Positions 1-6,521 of a stretch of 28,601 nucleotides of DNA are shown piece after piece. Origin of the DNA: Thermaceae bacterium (lineage in GTDB: Bacteria > Deinococcota > Deinococci > Deinococcales > Marinithermaceae). The notes beneath the pieces were generated by a model. It was not told the DNA's origin and did not search any database. It was given only the letters and a program-made list of their open reading frames with translations. A program made the position numbers and the translations under genes. Positions within the stretch are counted from its first letter, which is position 1; each line of letters begins with the position of its first letter. The stretch spans positions 1-28,601 of the forward strand of contig JALSQD010000068.1 in the NCBI GenBank assembly GCA_026985615.1, read 5' to 3'.

Positions 1-25
1 TGAACTTGACTCAGGGCGCCATGTC

Positions 26-288
26 GTGGGTGAAGCCGTGATTTGTCGCGGTTCATCGGCTCACCGCAAGCCACACAAGCCACCCATACCACGGGTCTGC
101 TTCATTGCTACGCACTACGCACTACTTACTACGTACCGGATACCGTGGTCCGTGCCGTGAGTGAAGCCGTGGTTTCTTGCTACCGGCTGACCCACCACAA
201 GCCACAAGCTACGGGCTACAGGCCAACCCCGCTACCAGGTACTACCTACTACCTACTACGTACTACGTACCACGTACCACGTACCACT
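26..288. repeat. Degenerate TAC-rich direct-repeat modules
   Basis: Two imperfect copies of a module of about 130 bp are visible. Copy A starts at 26 and copy B at 157. Both open with gtg(g/a)gtgaagccgtg(a/g)ttt, continue through a cggct...caagccacaagc-like segment, and end in runs of tactac/tacgtac (about 107-138 and 231-287). The second tail is a near-tandem array of tactacgtacca-like units. No conserved protein is recognisable in any frame here, and small open frames simply read through the repeats. The function is unknown; this resembles dispersed intergenic repeat material. Confidence 0.6.
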
Positions 289-290
289 CA

Positions 291-341
291 CCCCCTCGCC
301 TCCCCCTTGGGGGAGGTGGCCGCAGGCCGGAGGGGGTTGTT
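291..341 (+). repeat. REP-like hairpin, copy 1
   Basis: An inner perfect hairpin has arms CCTCCCCC (299-306) and GGGGGAGG (309-316) with a TT loop. It is nested in an outer pairing CCCCCT (291-296) with AGGGGG (331-336). The right end reads GGGGGTTGTT (332-341). The same features recur in inverse orientation at 428-464, so the two make a REP doublet. The family assignment is by appearance only. Confidence 0.6.
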
Positions 342-427
342 TACACGGGAAGCGGGATACAGGAGGTGAGATGTGGGATGTAGGTTTCGCACGATACGGA
401 AGCTCGACCTTCAGCTCCACCAACACC

Positions 428-464
428 AACAACCCCCACCCCGCCCCTCCCCAAGGGGAGGGGG
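428..464 (-). repeat. REP-like hairpin, copy 2 (inverted)
   Basis: This is the inverted partner of the element at 291-341. It begins AACAACCCCC (428-437), the exact complement of 332-341. It contains a hairpin with arms CCCCTCCCC (444-452) and GGGGAGGGG (455-463). About 86 bp lie between the facing ends. The pair could fold into one long cruciform or a double hairpin. Confidence 0.6.
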
Positions 465-509
465 TCTTATTGCGCCGCGGGCCGACCAACGGCTTTTCTG
501 TCGCCGCGC

Positions 510-582
510 AATCAAAGCAACAAGGCTACGGGCTACGGGCTTCTGTTTCTCGCTACGTACTACCCACCACGTATTACGCGCC
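510..582. repeat. Partial third TAC-rich repeat module
   Basis: The segment contains caagg-ctacgggctacggg, then ctacgtactac and ccaccacgtattacg. These match pieces of the modules at 26-288 (compare ctacgggctacagg at 209-222 and tactacgtaccacg at 260-280). It ends directly at the stop codon of the mutase gene. It looks like a truncated or diverged copy. Confidence 0.45.
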
Positions 583-584
583 AA

Positions 585-2234
585 CTAAACCATCACCGGC
601 TCTTCGTACACCCCATAGACCTCGCGCAGAACGTCCATCATCTCGCCCAGGGTGGCGTAGGCGAGGGCGGCCTCGACGAAATGGGGCATGGTGTTCTGGC
701 CGGTGGCGGCCGCCTGGCGCAGTCCCTCGAGCGCCTGCTCGACGCGCTCGGGGTCGCGTTCGCGCCGCACCCGCGCCAGCCGCTCGGCCTGGACGCGCTC
801 GATCTCGGGGTCGATCTCCTGGATCGGCACCTCGATCTCCTTTTCGTCCTGGAAGGCGTTGACCCCCACGATGATGCGCTCGCCCGACTCGACCTCCTGC
901 TGGAAGCGGTAGGAGGCGTCGCCGATCTCGCGCAGGAAGTAACCCTGCTCGATGCCGCGAATCACCCCGCCCATGCGCCGGATCTCCTCGATGTAGCGCA
1001 TGGCCTCGGCCTCAATCTTCTCGGTGAGCCACTCCACGTAATAGCTGCCGGCGAGCGGATCGATGGTGTGGGTCACCCCCGACTCGTAGGCGATGATCTG
1101 CTGCTGCCTGAGCGCCAGGGTGGCCGCCTCCTCGGTGGGCAGCGCCAGCGCCTCGTCGTAGGCGTCGGTGTGGAGGCTGTTGGTGCCGCCCAGCACCGCC
1201 GCCAGCGCCTGGATGGCGACGCGGGTGAGGTTGTTGAGCGGCTGCTGGGCGGTGAGGCTGACCCCGGCAGTCTGGGCGTGGGTGCGCAGCATCCAGCTTC
1301 GCGGATTCTTGGCACCGTAGCGCTCGCGCATCTGGGTGGCCCAGATGCGGCGGGCGGCGCGGAACTTGGCGATCTCCTCGAAGAAGTCGTTGTGGACGTC
1401 GAAGAAGAAGCTGATGCGGGGGGCGAACTCGTCGACGTCCATGCCGCGCTCGAGCGCCTTTTCCACATACTCGAAGCCGTCGGCCAGGGTGAAGGCCAGC
1501 TCCTGGACCGCGGTCGCCCCGGCCTCGCGGATGTGGTAGCCCGAGACCGAGATGAAGTTCCAGCGGGGCACGTTCTTGGGCCCCCATTCGAAGGTGTCGA
1601 TCACCAGCTTGACGCTGGGCTCGGGGGGGAAGATGAACTCCTTTTGGGCAATGAACTCCTTGAGGATGTCGTTCTGGATCGTGCCGCCGAGTTTTTCCCA
1701 GCGGTAGCCTTTCTTCGTGGCGAGCGCCAGGTACATTGCCCAGATGGCGTTAGCGGGCGAGTTAATCGTCATCGAGGTGGTGACCTCTTCCAGGTTGATG
1801 CCGTCGAAGAGAATCTCCATATCAGCGAGGCTGCTCACGGCTACGCCGCACTTGCCCACCTCGCCCGCCGATAGCGGGTGGTCGGAGTCGTAACCCATTA
1901 GCGTGGGCAGGTCGAAGGCGGTGGAAAGGCCCATCTGGCCGGCGGCTAGCAGCTTCTTGAATCGCTCGTTGGTCTGCTCGGCGGTGCCGAAGCCGGCGAA
2001 CATGCGCATCGTCCACAGTTTGGAGCGGTACATGGAGCCGTAGACGCCGCGGGTGTAGGGGTACTCGCCGGGGTAGCCGAGCTTCTTGTCGTAGTTGAAC
2101 CCCTCGACGTCTTCGGGCGTGTAGATGGGGTCGGGGGCGATGTTCGAGAGCGTGCGGTGCGCCACCGGGCGCTCGGGCACGCGTTCCGTGCTCTTCTGGT
2201 AGGTCTCACGCATCCAGGCGTGCTTTGGGCGCAT
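585..2234 (-). CDS. mcmA: Acyl-CoA mutase large subunit (methylmalonyl-CoA mutase, N-terminal subunit)
   Basis: This is the substrate-binding TIM-barrel chain of a coenzyme B12-dependent acyl-CoA mutase, about 549 aa from the preferred start. Visible family blocks are MYRSKLWTMRMFAGFGTAE, AGQMGLSTAFDLPT, GYDSDHP, GTIQNDILKEF, ISVSGYHIREAGA, APRISFFFDVHNDFFEE and RTHAQTAGVSLTAQ (with the active-site region His). It stops after the linker (GEMMDVLREVYGVYEEP) and lacks the C-terminal B12-binding domain, so it needs a separate small subunit that is not in this window. The start is ATG 2234 behind AAGGAGG (2240-2246). The upstream frame-mate ATG at 2255 overlaps the -10 box and cannot be used. Methylmalonyl-CoA is the usual annotation, but IREAG in place of MQEAG means isobutyryl- or hydroxyisobutyryl-type substrates cannot be excluded. 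Confidence 0.9.
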   Translation of the reverse strand: MRPKHAWMRETYQKSTERVPERPVAHRTLSNIAPDPIYTPEDVEGFNYDKKLGYPGEYPYTRGVYGSMYRSKLWTMRMFAGFGTAEQTNERFKKLLAAGQMGLSTAFDLPTLMGYDSDHPLSAGEVGKCGVAVSSLADMEILFDGINLEEVTTSMTINSPANAIWAMYLALATKKGYRWEKLGGTIQNDILKEFIAQKEFIFPPEPSVKLVIDTFEWGPKNVPRWNFISVSGYHIREAGATAVQELAFTLADGFEYVEKALERGMDVDEFAPRISFFFDVHNDFFEEIAKFRAARRIWATQMRERYGAKNPRSWMLRTHAQTAGVSLTAQQPLNNLTRVAIQALAAVLGGTNSLHTDAYDEALALPTEEAATLALRQQQIIAYESGVTHTIDPLAGSYYVEWLTEKIEAEAMRYIEEIRRMGGVIRGIEQGYFLREIGDASYRFQQEVESGERIIVGVNAFQDEKEIEVPIQEIDPEIERVQAERLARVRRERDPERVEQALEGLRQAAATGQNTMPHFVEAALAYATLGEMMDVLREVYGVYEEPVMV

Positions 2235-2253
2235 ACGGGCCTCCTTGGTCCGC

Positions 2254-2259
2254 ATTATA
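2254..2259 (-). promoter_or_regulatory. -10 box of the acyl-CoA mutase gene
   Basis: TATAAT is a perfect -10 on the minus strand. It predicts a transcript start near 2247 and a leader of only about 13 nt that holds the AAGGAGG ribosome site. No good -35 is visible at 16-18 bp. It fixes the ATG at 2234 as the start. Confidence 0.7.
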
Positions 2260-2313
2260 ACGGTCTGGCCGTGAGGGGCGAAAAAACGTGAGATTTACCA
2301 CTTGGGGTGGTGG

Positions 2314-2319
2314 TAGCCT
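2314..2319 (+). promoter_or_regulatory. -10 box for a leaderless patatin transcript
   Basis: TAGCCT (TANNNT) lies 7 nt before ATG 2327, and there is no Shine-Dalgarno sequence between them. The geometry matches several other promoters in this window. It argues against the upstream in-frame GTG at 2288, which would lie before the predicted transcript start. The -35 is not evident. Confidence 0.5.
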
Positions 2320-2326
2320 GACGACA

Positions 2327-4306
2327 ATGAAGCGTGCGGTCGTCTTGCTATTCGTTGGGCTCCTCCTCGCCCCGGTCCTGGCCCGGCCCAAGGTGGCCCT
2401 CGTGCTGGGCGGCGGAGCCGCGCGAGGCATGGCCCACATCGGGGTTATCCGCGCCCTCAATGAGGCAGGGGCACCCATCGATCTGATCGTCGGCACCTCG
2501 ATGGGTTCGATCATCGGCGCTACCTACGCCGCGGGCTACTCCACCGAGGTGCTCGAGGAGCTGGCCGTGGCCCTCGATCCGGGGATGGTCGTACGGCTTA
2601 GCTTCCCCATCCGCGGGGGGCTGCTCGACGCCTCGCCCATCGAGACCGCGCTCGAGGTGCTCACCGAGAACGCCCGCATCGGCGAGACGCCGGTGCCCTA
2701 CTACCTGGTGGCTTCCGACCTGCAGTCGGGCGAACCCCACCTCTTTACCGAGGGCTCGCTGGCGCGCGCGGTACACGCCTCGATGGCGATGCCGGTGCTG
2801 ATGGAGCCGGTGGAGGTGGACGGCCGATGGTACTACGACGGCGCCTACAAGGCGCCGGTACCGGTGCGCATGGCGCGTGAACTCGGTGCCGATGTGGTGA
2901 TCGTCGTCAATGTCACCCGCGAGGTGCCCTTCGAGCCCGAGCGTCTGGTTAGCAACGTGACCCAGCTCGTCATCGACATCATTCGCCGCAATAGTGCCGA
3001 GGACCTGGCGCTGGCCGACGTGGTGGTAGACCCGGGGCTGGCGCTGGAGTCGTACATGTCGTTCGACAAGGCAGCAGACTTCATCGAGAAGGGGTACCAG
3101 GCAACCTGGGCGAAGATGCCCGAGATCCTGGCGGTGCTCGAGGAAAAGGGCGTGCCGCTGCGCGAGCCCGGCGATCCCAACGCCGCCCGTGCGATCAACC
3201 ATGGCTGGCGCGAGCGCATGGACGAGGCACGCCGCGCGGTGCTGCGCATGGAGCGGCGCTTCTCGGTCGCGCCGGTGCTGGGTTTCTACCCGCCCAGCTA
3301 CTTCGGAGGGACTGGGCCGGACGGCTTGACGCCCTGGAGCCTCTTCCGCGTCGGCCTGCGGGCCCAGGGCGGTTTTCTGGGCTTTGGCTACCTGGAGGGC
3401 TGGTACGCGCTCAACCTGAACGGGTCGGGCGGCGCCTGGAGCGCGGCCGCGGCCTACGGGCCTCGGCGCACCTGGCGCGCGGGGGCGGAGCTGGGCCAGG
3501 AGCTGGACGGGCGCTGGCGGCTGGCCACCTTCGCCGAGCATCTGCCCGAGTGGGGCCGGTTGCGGCTAGGCTACGAACCGCTCGACGGCACGCTGCGCAC
3601 GGGCGCGGCGGCCGAGGGGCGTGGCTACGCCCTGCGCGCGGCCGGTGCGCTCGGAGGCGACTTTGTCTCCGTGAGCCTCGACGCCCGCACCGCGCTCGCG
3701 CCCTTCGAGCTGCGCCTGCGCGGTTTTGCCGGCTGGGCGAGCGCGGGTGCGCCGGAGGGGGAGCGCTTTAGCCTGGGCAGCCGCAATTTCTTGCGCGGTT
3801 ACCCCAGCGACGCCTGGGTCGCGGACGCGGTGGGCGTGGCCAACCTCGAGCTCGCCTGGACCTCGGCGCACGGCACCCCGGTCTACGAGACGGCCCTGCT
3901 GCGTCCCGAGGCCTGGGCCTTCGTCGACATCGGCTACGCCCCTGATGTAGGGGTGGTGTCGGGCCTGGGTTTGGGCGGGGGCGTGGAGGCGGAGATTTTC
4001 GGCTTCTTGCCGGTGGACGTGGGGCTGGACGTGGGCTACGGTCCGGCGCTGGCAGCTGGGGCTGCGCGGCCGCGTTTGGCCTCAGCCCTTCAGCTGGAAC
4101 GCCTGGCGCAGCGCGTTTTCCGAGCGCAGCGGCTCGAGCTGGTAGGCGACGTAGCGCACCAGCGCGCGCAGCAGCGGCCCCACCGGGCCGTCCTCGAGCG
4201 TTGCCACGGCCTCGGCGCCGGGGCGGGTGAGCACGCTGCGGAGCGTGGCCGCGCCTTCCGTGCCCAGGAAAACGGCGGAGGCCTCGGCGCAACTAGCGCA
4301 GGCTAG
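2327..4306 (+). CDS. Secreted patatin-like phospholipase with Omp85-type barrel
   Basis: Numbering starts from ATG 2327 (659 aa). A signal peptide (MKRAVVLLFVGLLLAPVLA) is followed by a patatin domain. It has the oxyanion loop GGGAARG (28-34), the nucleophile elbow GTSMG with Ser58, and the catalytic Asp in DGA (Asp171). A linker leads to a barrel-like half from about residue 310 with alternating aromatic/glycine strands. The Omp85 hallmark FLRGYPSDAW (RGY about 490-492) is followed by VGVANLELAW. The protein is therefore predicted to be a hydrolase anchored in the outer membrane or exported by its own barrel, like PlpD-type proteins; no clear POTRA domain is seen. From about residue 586 the frame runs antisense to recO for 74 residues and loses barrel character. 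A neighbouring frame near 4050 reads WQLGLRGRVW, which looks more like a final beta strand. A frameshift there, real or from sequencing, is possible, so the true end is uncertain. Confidence 0.8.
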   Translation: MKRAVVLLFVGLLLAPVLARPKVALVLGGGAARGMAHIGVIRALNEAGAPIDLIVGTSMGSIIGATYAAGYSTEVLEELAVALDPGMVVRLSFPIRGGLLDASPIETALEVLTENARIGETPVPYYLVASDLQSGEPHLFTEGSLARAVHASMAMPVLMEPVEVDGRWYYDGAYKAPVPVRMARELGADVVIVVNVTREVPFEPERLVSNVTQLVIDIIRRNSAEDLALADVVVDPGLALESYMSFDKAADFIEKGYQATWAKMPEILAVLEEKGVPLREPGDPNAARAINHGWRERMDEARRAVLRMERRFSVAPVLGFYPPSYFGGTGPDGLTPWSLFRVGLRAQGGFLGFGYLEGWYALNLNGSGGAWSAAAAYGPRRTWRAGAELGQELDGRWRLATFAEHLPEWGRLRLGYEPLDGTLRTGAAAEGRGYALRAAGALGGDFVSVSLDARTALAPFELRLRGFAGWASAGAPEGERFSLGSRNFLRGYPSDAWVADAVGVANLELAWTSAHGTPVYETALLRPEAWAFVDIGYAPDVGVVSGLGLGGGVEAEIFGFLPVDVGLDVGYGPALAAGAARPRLASALQLERLAQRVFRAQRLELVGDVAHQRAQQRPHRAVLERCHGLGAGAGEHAAERGRAFRAQENGGGLGATSAG

Positions 4307-4801
4307 GCCGCCACCGGGTTCGAGGTGGGTGGGTTCGTGGCCGCAGCGGCTGGCGAGACGGGGGGCGAGGCCGCTGGCGGCGAGCATGCGCCAGGCGCTC
4401 CAGACGAGGGGAACACGCGGGTCGTCGTGCTGAGCGATACCGCGTAGCCCGCTGGTGAAGAGCGGCCAGAGGCTTTCGGCCACTGCGGGCGCGGCCAGGC
4501 GGTAGGCGAGCTCTCCCAGGTAGGCGGCGGCGGGGTAGCGCCCGGGCTCGGCCAGGCGCTCGAGCCTTCCCACCAGCTCGGCCTGGGTGAGGGTGGCGAG
4601 GTCGCGGTCGGGTTTGTGGTAGGCCAGGAAGCGCACGTGATGGAAGAGCATCAGCCGCCCGCTGCGCCCGCTGGGCCGCTGGGCCTTGCGGGCCACGGCG
4701 TCCATGGCCCCTTCGGGGCCCACGACACGCAGGAGCACGTCGCCCCCGGGGAGGGGCTTGCGGCCCACGATGACGCCTTCGTGCGTGCGGTAGCGCTCCA
4801 C
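4082..4801 (-). CDS. recO: DNA repair protein RecO
   Basis: RecO acts in recombinational repair by loading RecA on SSB-coated DNA together with RecR. The 239-aa length is typical. The N-terminal OB-fold region reads RTHEGVIVGRKPLPGGDVLLRVV. It is followed by a helical part containing SGRLMLFHHVRFLAYHKPDRDLATL. The metal-site region has SRCGHE and CASC, so cysteines are reduced compared with four-Cys family members. The start is GTG 4801, which sits 6 nt behind a TATCAT -10 and has no Shine-Dalgarno, so the transcript is probably leaderless. It is divergent from the hutH remnant, with only 23 bp between start codons. Its 3' end is overlapped on the opposite strand by the patatin frame. The assignment rests on overall pattern and length. 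Confidence 0.8.
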   Translation of the reverse strand: MERYRTHEGVIVGRKPLPGGDVLLRVVGPEGAMDAVARKAQRPSGRSGRLMLFHHVRFLAYHKPDRDLATLTQAELVGRLERLAEPGRYPAAAYLGELAYRLAAPAVAESLWPLFTSGLRGIAQHDDPRVPLVWSAWRMLAASGLAPRLASRCGHEPTHLEPGGGLACASCAEASAVFLGTEGAATLRSVLTRPGAEAVATLEDGPVGPLLRALVRYVAYQLEPLRSENALRQAFQLKG

Positions 4802-4807
4802 CCCTCC

Positions 4808-4817
4808 ATGATAGGGT
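4808..4817. promoter_or_regulatory. Overlapping divergent -10 boxes for recO and hutH
   Basis: On minus, TATCAT occupies 4813-4808, followed by 6 nt and recO GTG 4801. On plus, TAGGGT occupies 4812-4817, followed by 7 nt and GTG 4825. The two boxes share two base pairs, so one polymerase should exclude the other. Neither gene has room for a conventional ribosome site. Confidence 0.55.
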
Positions 4818-4824
4818 GGGGGAC

Positions 4825-6191
4825 GTGCCCGAACTAAACGAGCCGCCGACCTTGGAGCAGGTGGTGCGTGTCGCCCGCGCCCCCGAGCACTGGACGCTGG
4901 CCGAGGAGGCGCGCGAGCGCATGCGCCGCAGCCGCGCCTGGGTGGAGCAAGTGCTGGAGAGTGGCTCTTGCGTGCCGCCTCGCTGGCGCGGGGGTACTCC
5001 GGCGCGCGGCCACTGGTGGTCGAACGGCTGCTGCTCTTCCTGAGCGAGGGGGTTCATCCCATCGTGCCCTCGCAAGGCTCGGTGGGGGCCTCGGGCGATC
5101 TGGCGCCGCTGGCGCATATGGCGCTGCCCCTGATCGGTGAGGGCGAGGTGCGGGTGGGCAGTGAGCGCCTGAGCGGGGCCGAAGCGCTCGGGCAGCTCTC
5201 ACTCGAGCCCCTGACGCTCGAGGCCAAGGAGGGGCTGGCGCTGGTCAACGGTACCCAGGCCATGACCGCGCTGCTGGTCTTGCTGGAGGCGGATGCGCAG
5301 ATACTCTTCAAAGCGGCCGACCTGGCTGCGGCCATGACCGTGGAAGCGCTCAAGGGCAGCCACCGCCCCTTCGCCGAGGCGGTGGTGCGGCTGCGACCCC
5401 ACCCGGGGGCGCAGGCGGTGGCGGCCAACATGCGCCGCCTGCTGGCCGGCTCCGAGATCGAGTCCTCGCACGCCGACTGCGACAAAGTTCAGGACGCCTA
5501 CTCTTTGCGTGCCGTACCCCAGGTGCACGGAGCCAGCCGCGACGCCTTCGCCTTCCTGCGATCTGCACTGGAGGTCGAGCTGGAGAGCGTGACCGACAAC
5601 CCCCTCATTCTTCCCAAGGAGGGCGAGGCCATCAGCGCCGGCAACTTTCACGGCCAGCCCCTGGCCCTGCCCGCCGACGCCGCGGCGGTGGCGCTGGCGG
5701 AGCTCGCCAGCATCTCCGAGCGACGGGTGGAGCAGATGCTCAACCCCGCCCTTTCCGGCCTGCCTGCCTTCCTGGCCAAGCGGGGCGGGCTGCACTCCGG
5801 GTTGATGATCAGCCAGTACATCGCAGCGAGCCTGGTAAGCGAGAACAAGGTGCTGGCGCACCCCGCCTCGGTGGACTCGATCCCCACCAGCGCCAACCAG
5901 GAGGACCACGTTTCCATGGGCACCACTGCGGCCCGCCAGGCCCGTCAGGTTTACGAGAACGTGCTCTGGGTCCTGGCTATTGAGCTCGCCTCTGCCGCCC
6001 AGGCGCTCGACTTCCACCGCCCGCTGCGCCCCGGCCGGGGGGTGATGGCCGCCTGGCGGCGCATCCGCGAGGAGATTCCCCATCTGGACCGCGACCGCTA
6101 CCTGCGGCCCGAACTCGAGCGCCTGCGGGGGCTCGTGCGCAGCGGCGAGCTGGTGCGCGTCGTAGAGGAAGAGGTCGGTCCGCTGGCTTAG
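4825..6191 (+). pseudogene. hutH: Histidine ammonia-lyase, internally deleted and frameshifted
   Basis: HutH removes ammonia from histidine to give urocanate. An N-terminal piece starts at GTG 4825 (PELNEPPTLEQVVRVARAP...VEQVLESG) and is in one frame until about 4963. The rest resumes in another frame from about 4965 (LLRAASLARGYSGARP) and runs intact to 6191. The MIO prosthetic-group triad Ala-Ser-Gly is present in GSVGASGDLAPLAHM (codons 5088-5096), as are CDKVQDAYSLR, GNFHGQPLA, SERRVEQML and TSANQEDHVSM. The missing part, about 52 residues by comparison with HutH proteins I know, would hold the YGxNTGFG block with the catalytic tyrosine and the SHAxGVG block. The frame change implies a lost length of 3n+1 bases. 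No translational trick would restore the catalytic segment. It is a pseudogene unless the deletion is an assembly error. Confidence 0.88.
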
Positions 6192-6200
6192 CGCCTGTGG

Positions 6201-6206
6201 TAGACT
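6201..6206 (+). promoter_or_regulatory. -10 box, leaderless small membrane-protein gene
   Basis: TAGACT lies 8 nt before ATG 6215, inside the stretch just after the hutH stop. The same hexamer lies 6 nt before the glcD-like ATG at 27695. It rules out the in-frame GTG at 6197 as the start. Confidence 0.5.
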
Positions 6207-6214
6207 TGTCGTGG

Positions 6215-6463
6215 ATGAACGCATTGGGTTCGTACACGCTGGAAGACATTCTCGAGTGGGTCGTGATCGGCCTTCTCGTCGCCGTCGCCACGCTCGCGGG
6301 GCTCTGGCTCGTGGGCTGGGTCATGGTCTTCTTGGGCAAGGCCTTCCTCGCCGTTGCCGCGTTGATCGTGGTTCTGCTCAAGTTTCTCGTTCCCGCGCTG
6401 GTGATCGCGGGCCTGCTCTTCCTCATCCTTCGCGCCCTATCCAAACCGCAAGCCGCCGCGTGA
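6215..6463 (+). CDS. Small membrane protein, function unknown
   Basis: The product is an 82-aa protein from ATG 6215. A short polar N-terminus (NALGSYTLEDILEW) is followed by two or three hydrophobic segments: VVIGLLVAVATLAGLWLVGWVMVFLG, then AFLAVAALIVVLLKFLVPALVIAGLLFLIL. A basic tail (RALSKPQ) ends it. No catalytic motif is visible and I do not recognise the family. It lies between the hutH remnant and the radical SAM gene, 58 bp upstream of the latter, and may be co-transcribed with it. Coding is supported by a sensible hydropathy pattern and a well-placed promoter, not by homology. Confidence 0.6.
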   Translation: MNALGSYTLEDILEWVVIGLLVAVATLAGLWLVGWVMVFLGKAFLAVAALIVVLLKFLVPALVIAGLLFLILRALSKPQAAA

Positions 6464-6521
6464 TTGCTCCTCTGCACGTGAGGCCCGTGGCCCGAACCGC
6501 GCGAACCGGGAGGTTCGCTTC

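Noticed and set aside
240..288. Possible CRISPR or tandem-repeat array
   Set aside because: The units are short, degenerate and contiguous, with no constant repeat plus unique spacers, and no cas genes are present.
43..588. Small open frames in the left-end block
   Set aside because: They translate the TAC-rich repeats and REP hairpins (RTTYYVPRTT-like runs) and show no protein-like features.
681..1874. 397-codon open frame on plus opposite the mutase gene
   Set aside because: Mirror frame of a strongly conserved enzyme, with no recognisable domain.
2288..2326. GTG 2288 as the patatin start
   Set aside because: It lies upstream of the likely -10 and would put 13 residues before an otherwise standard signal peptide.
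4968..6191. A shorter functional HutH starting at TTG 4968
   Set aside because: It would lack the N-terminal catalytic tyrosine block and begins in the middle of a conserved motif with no ribosome site.
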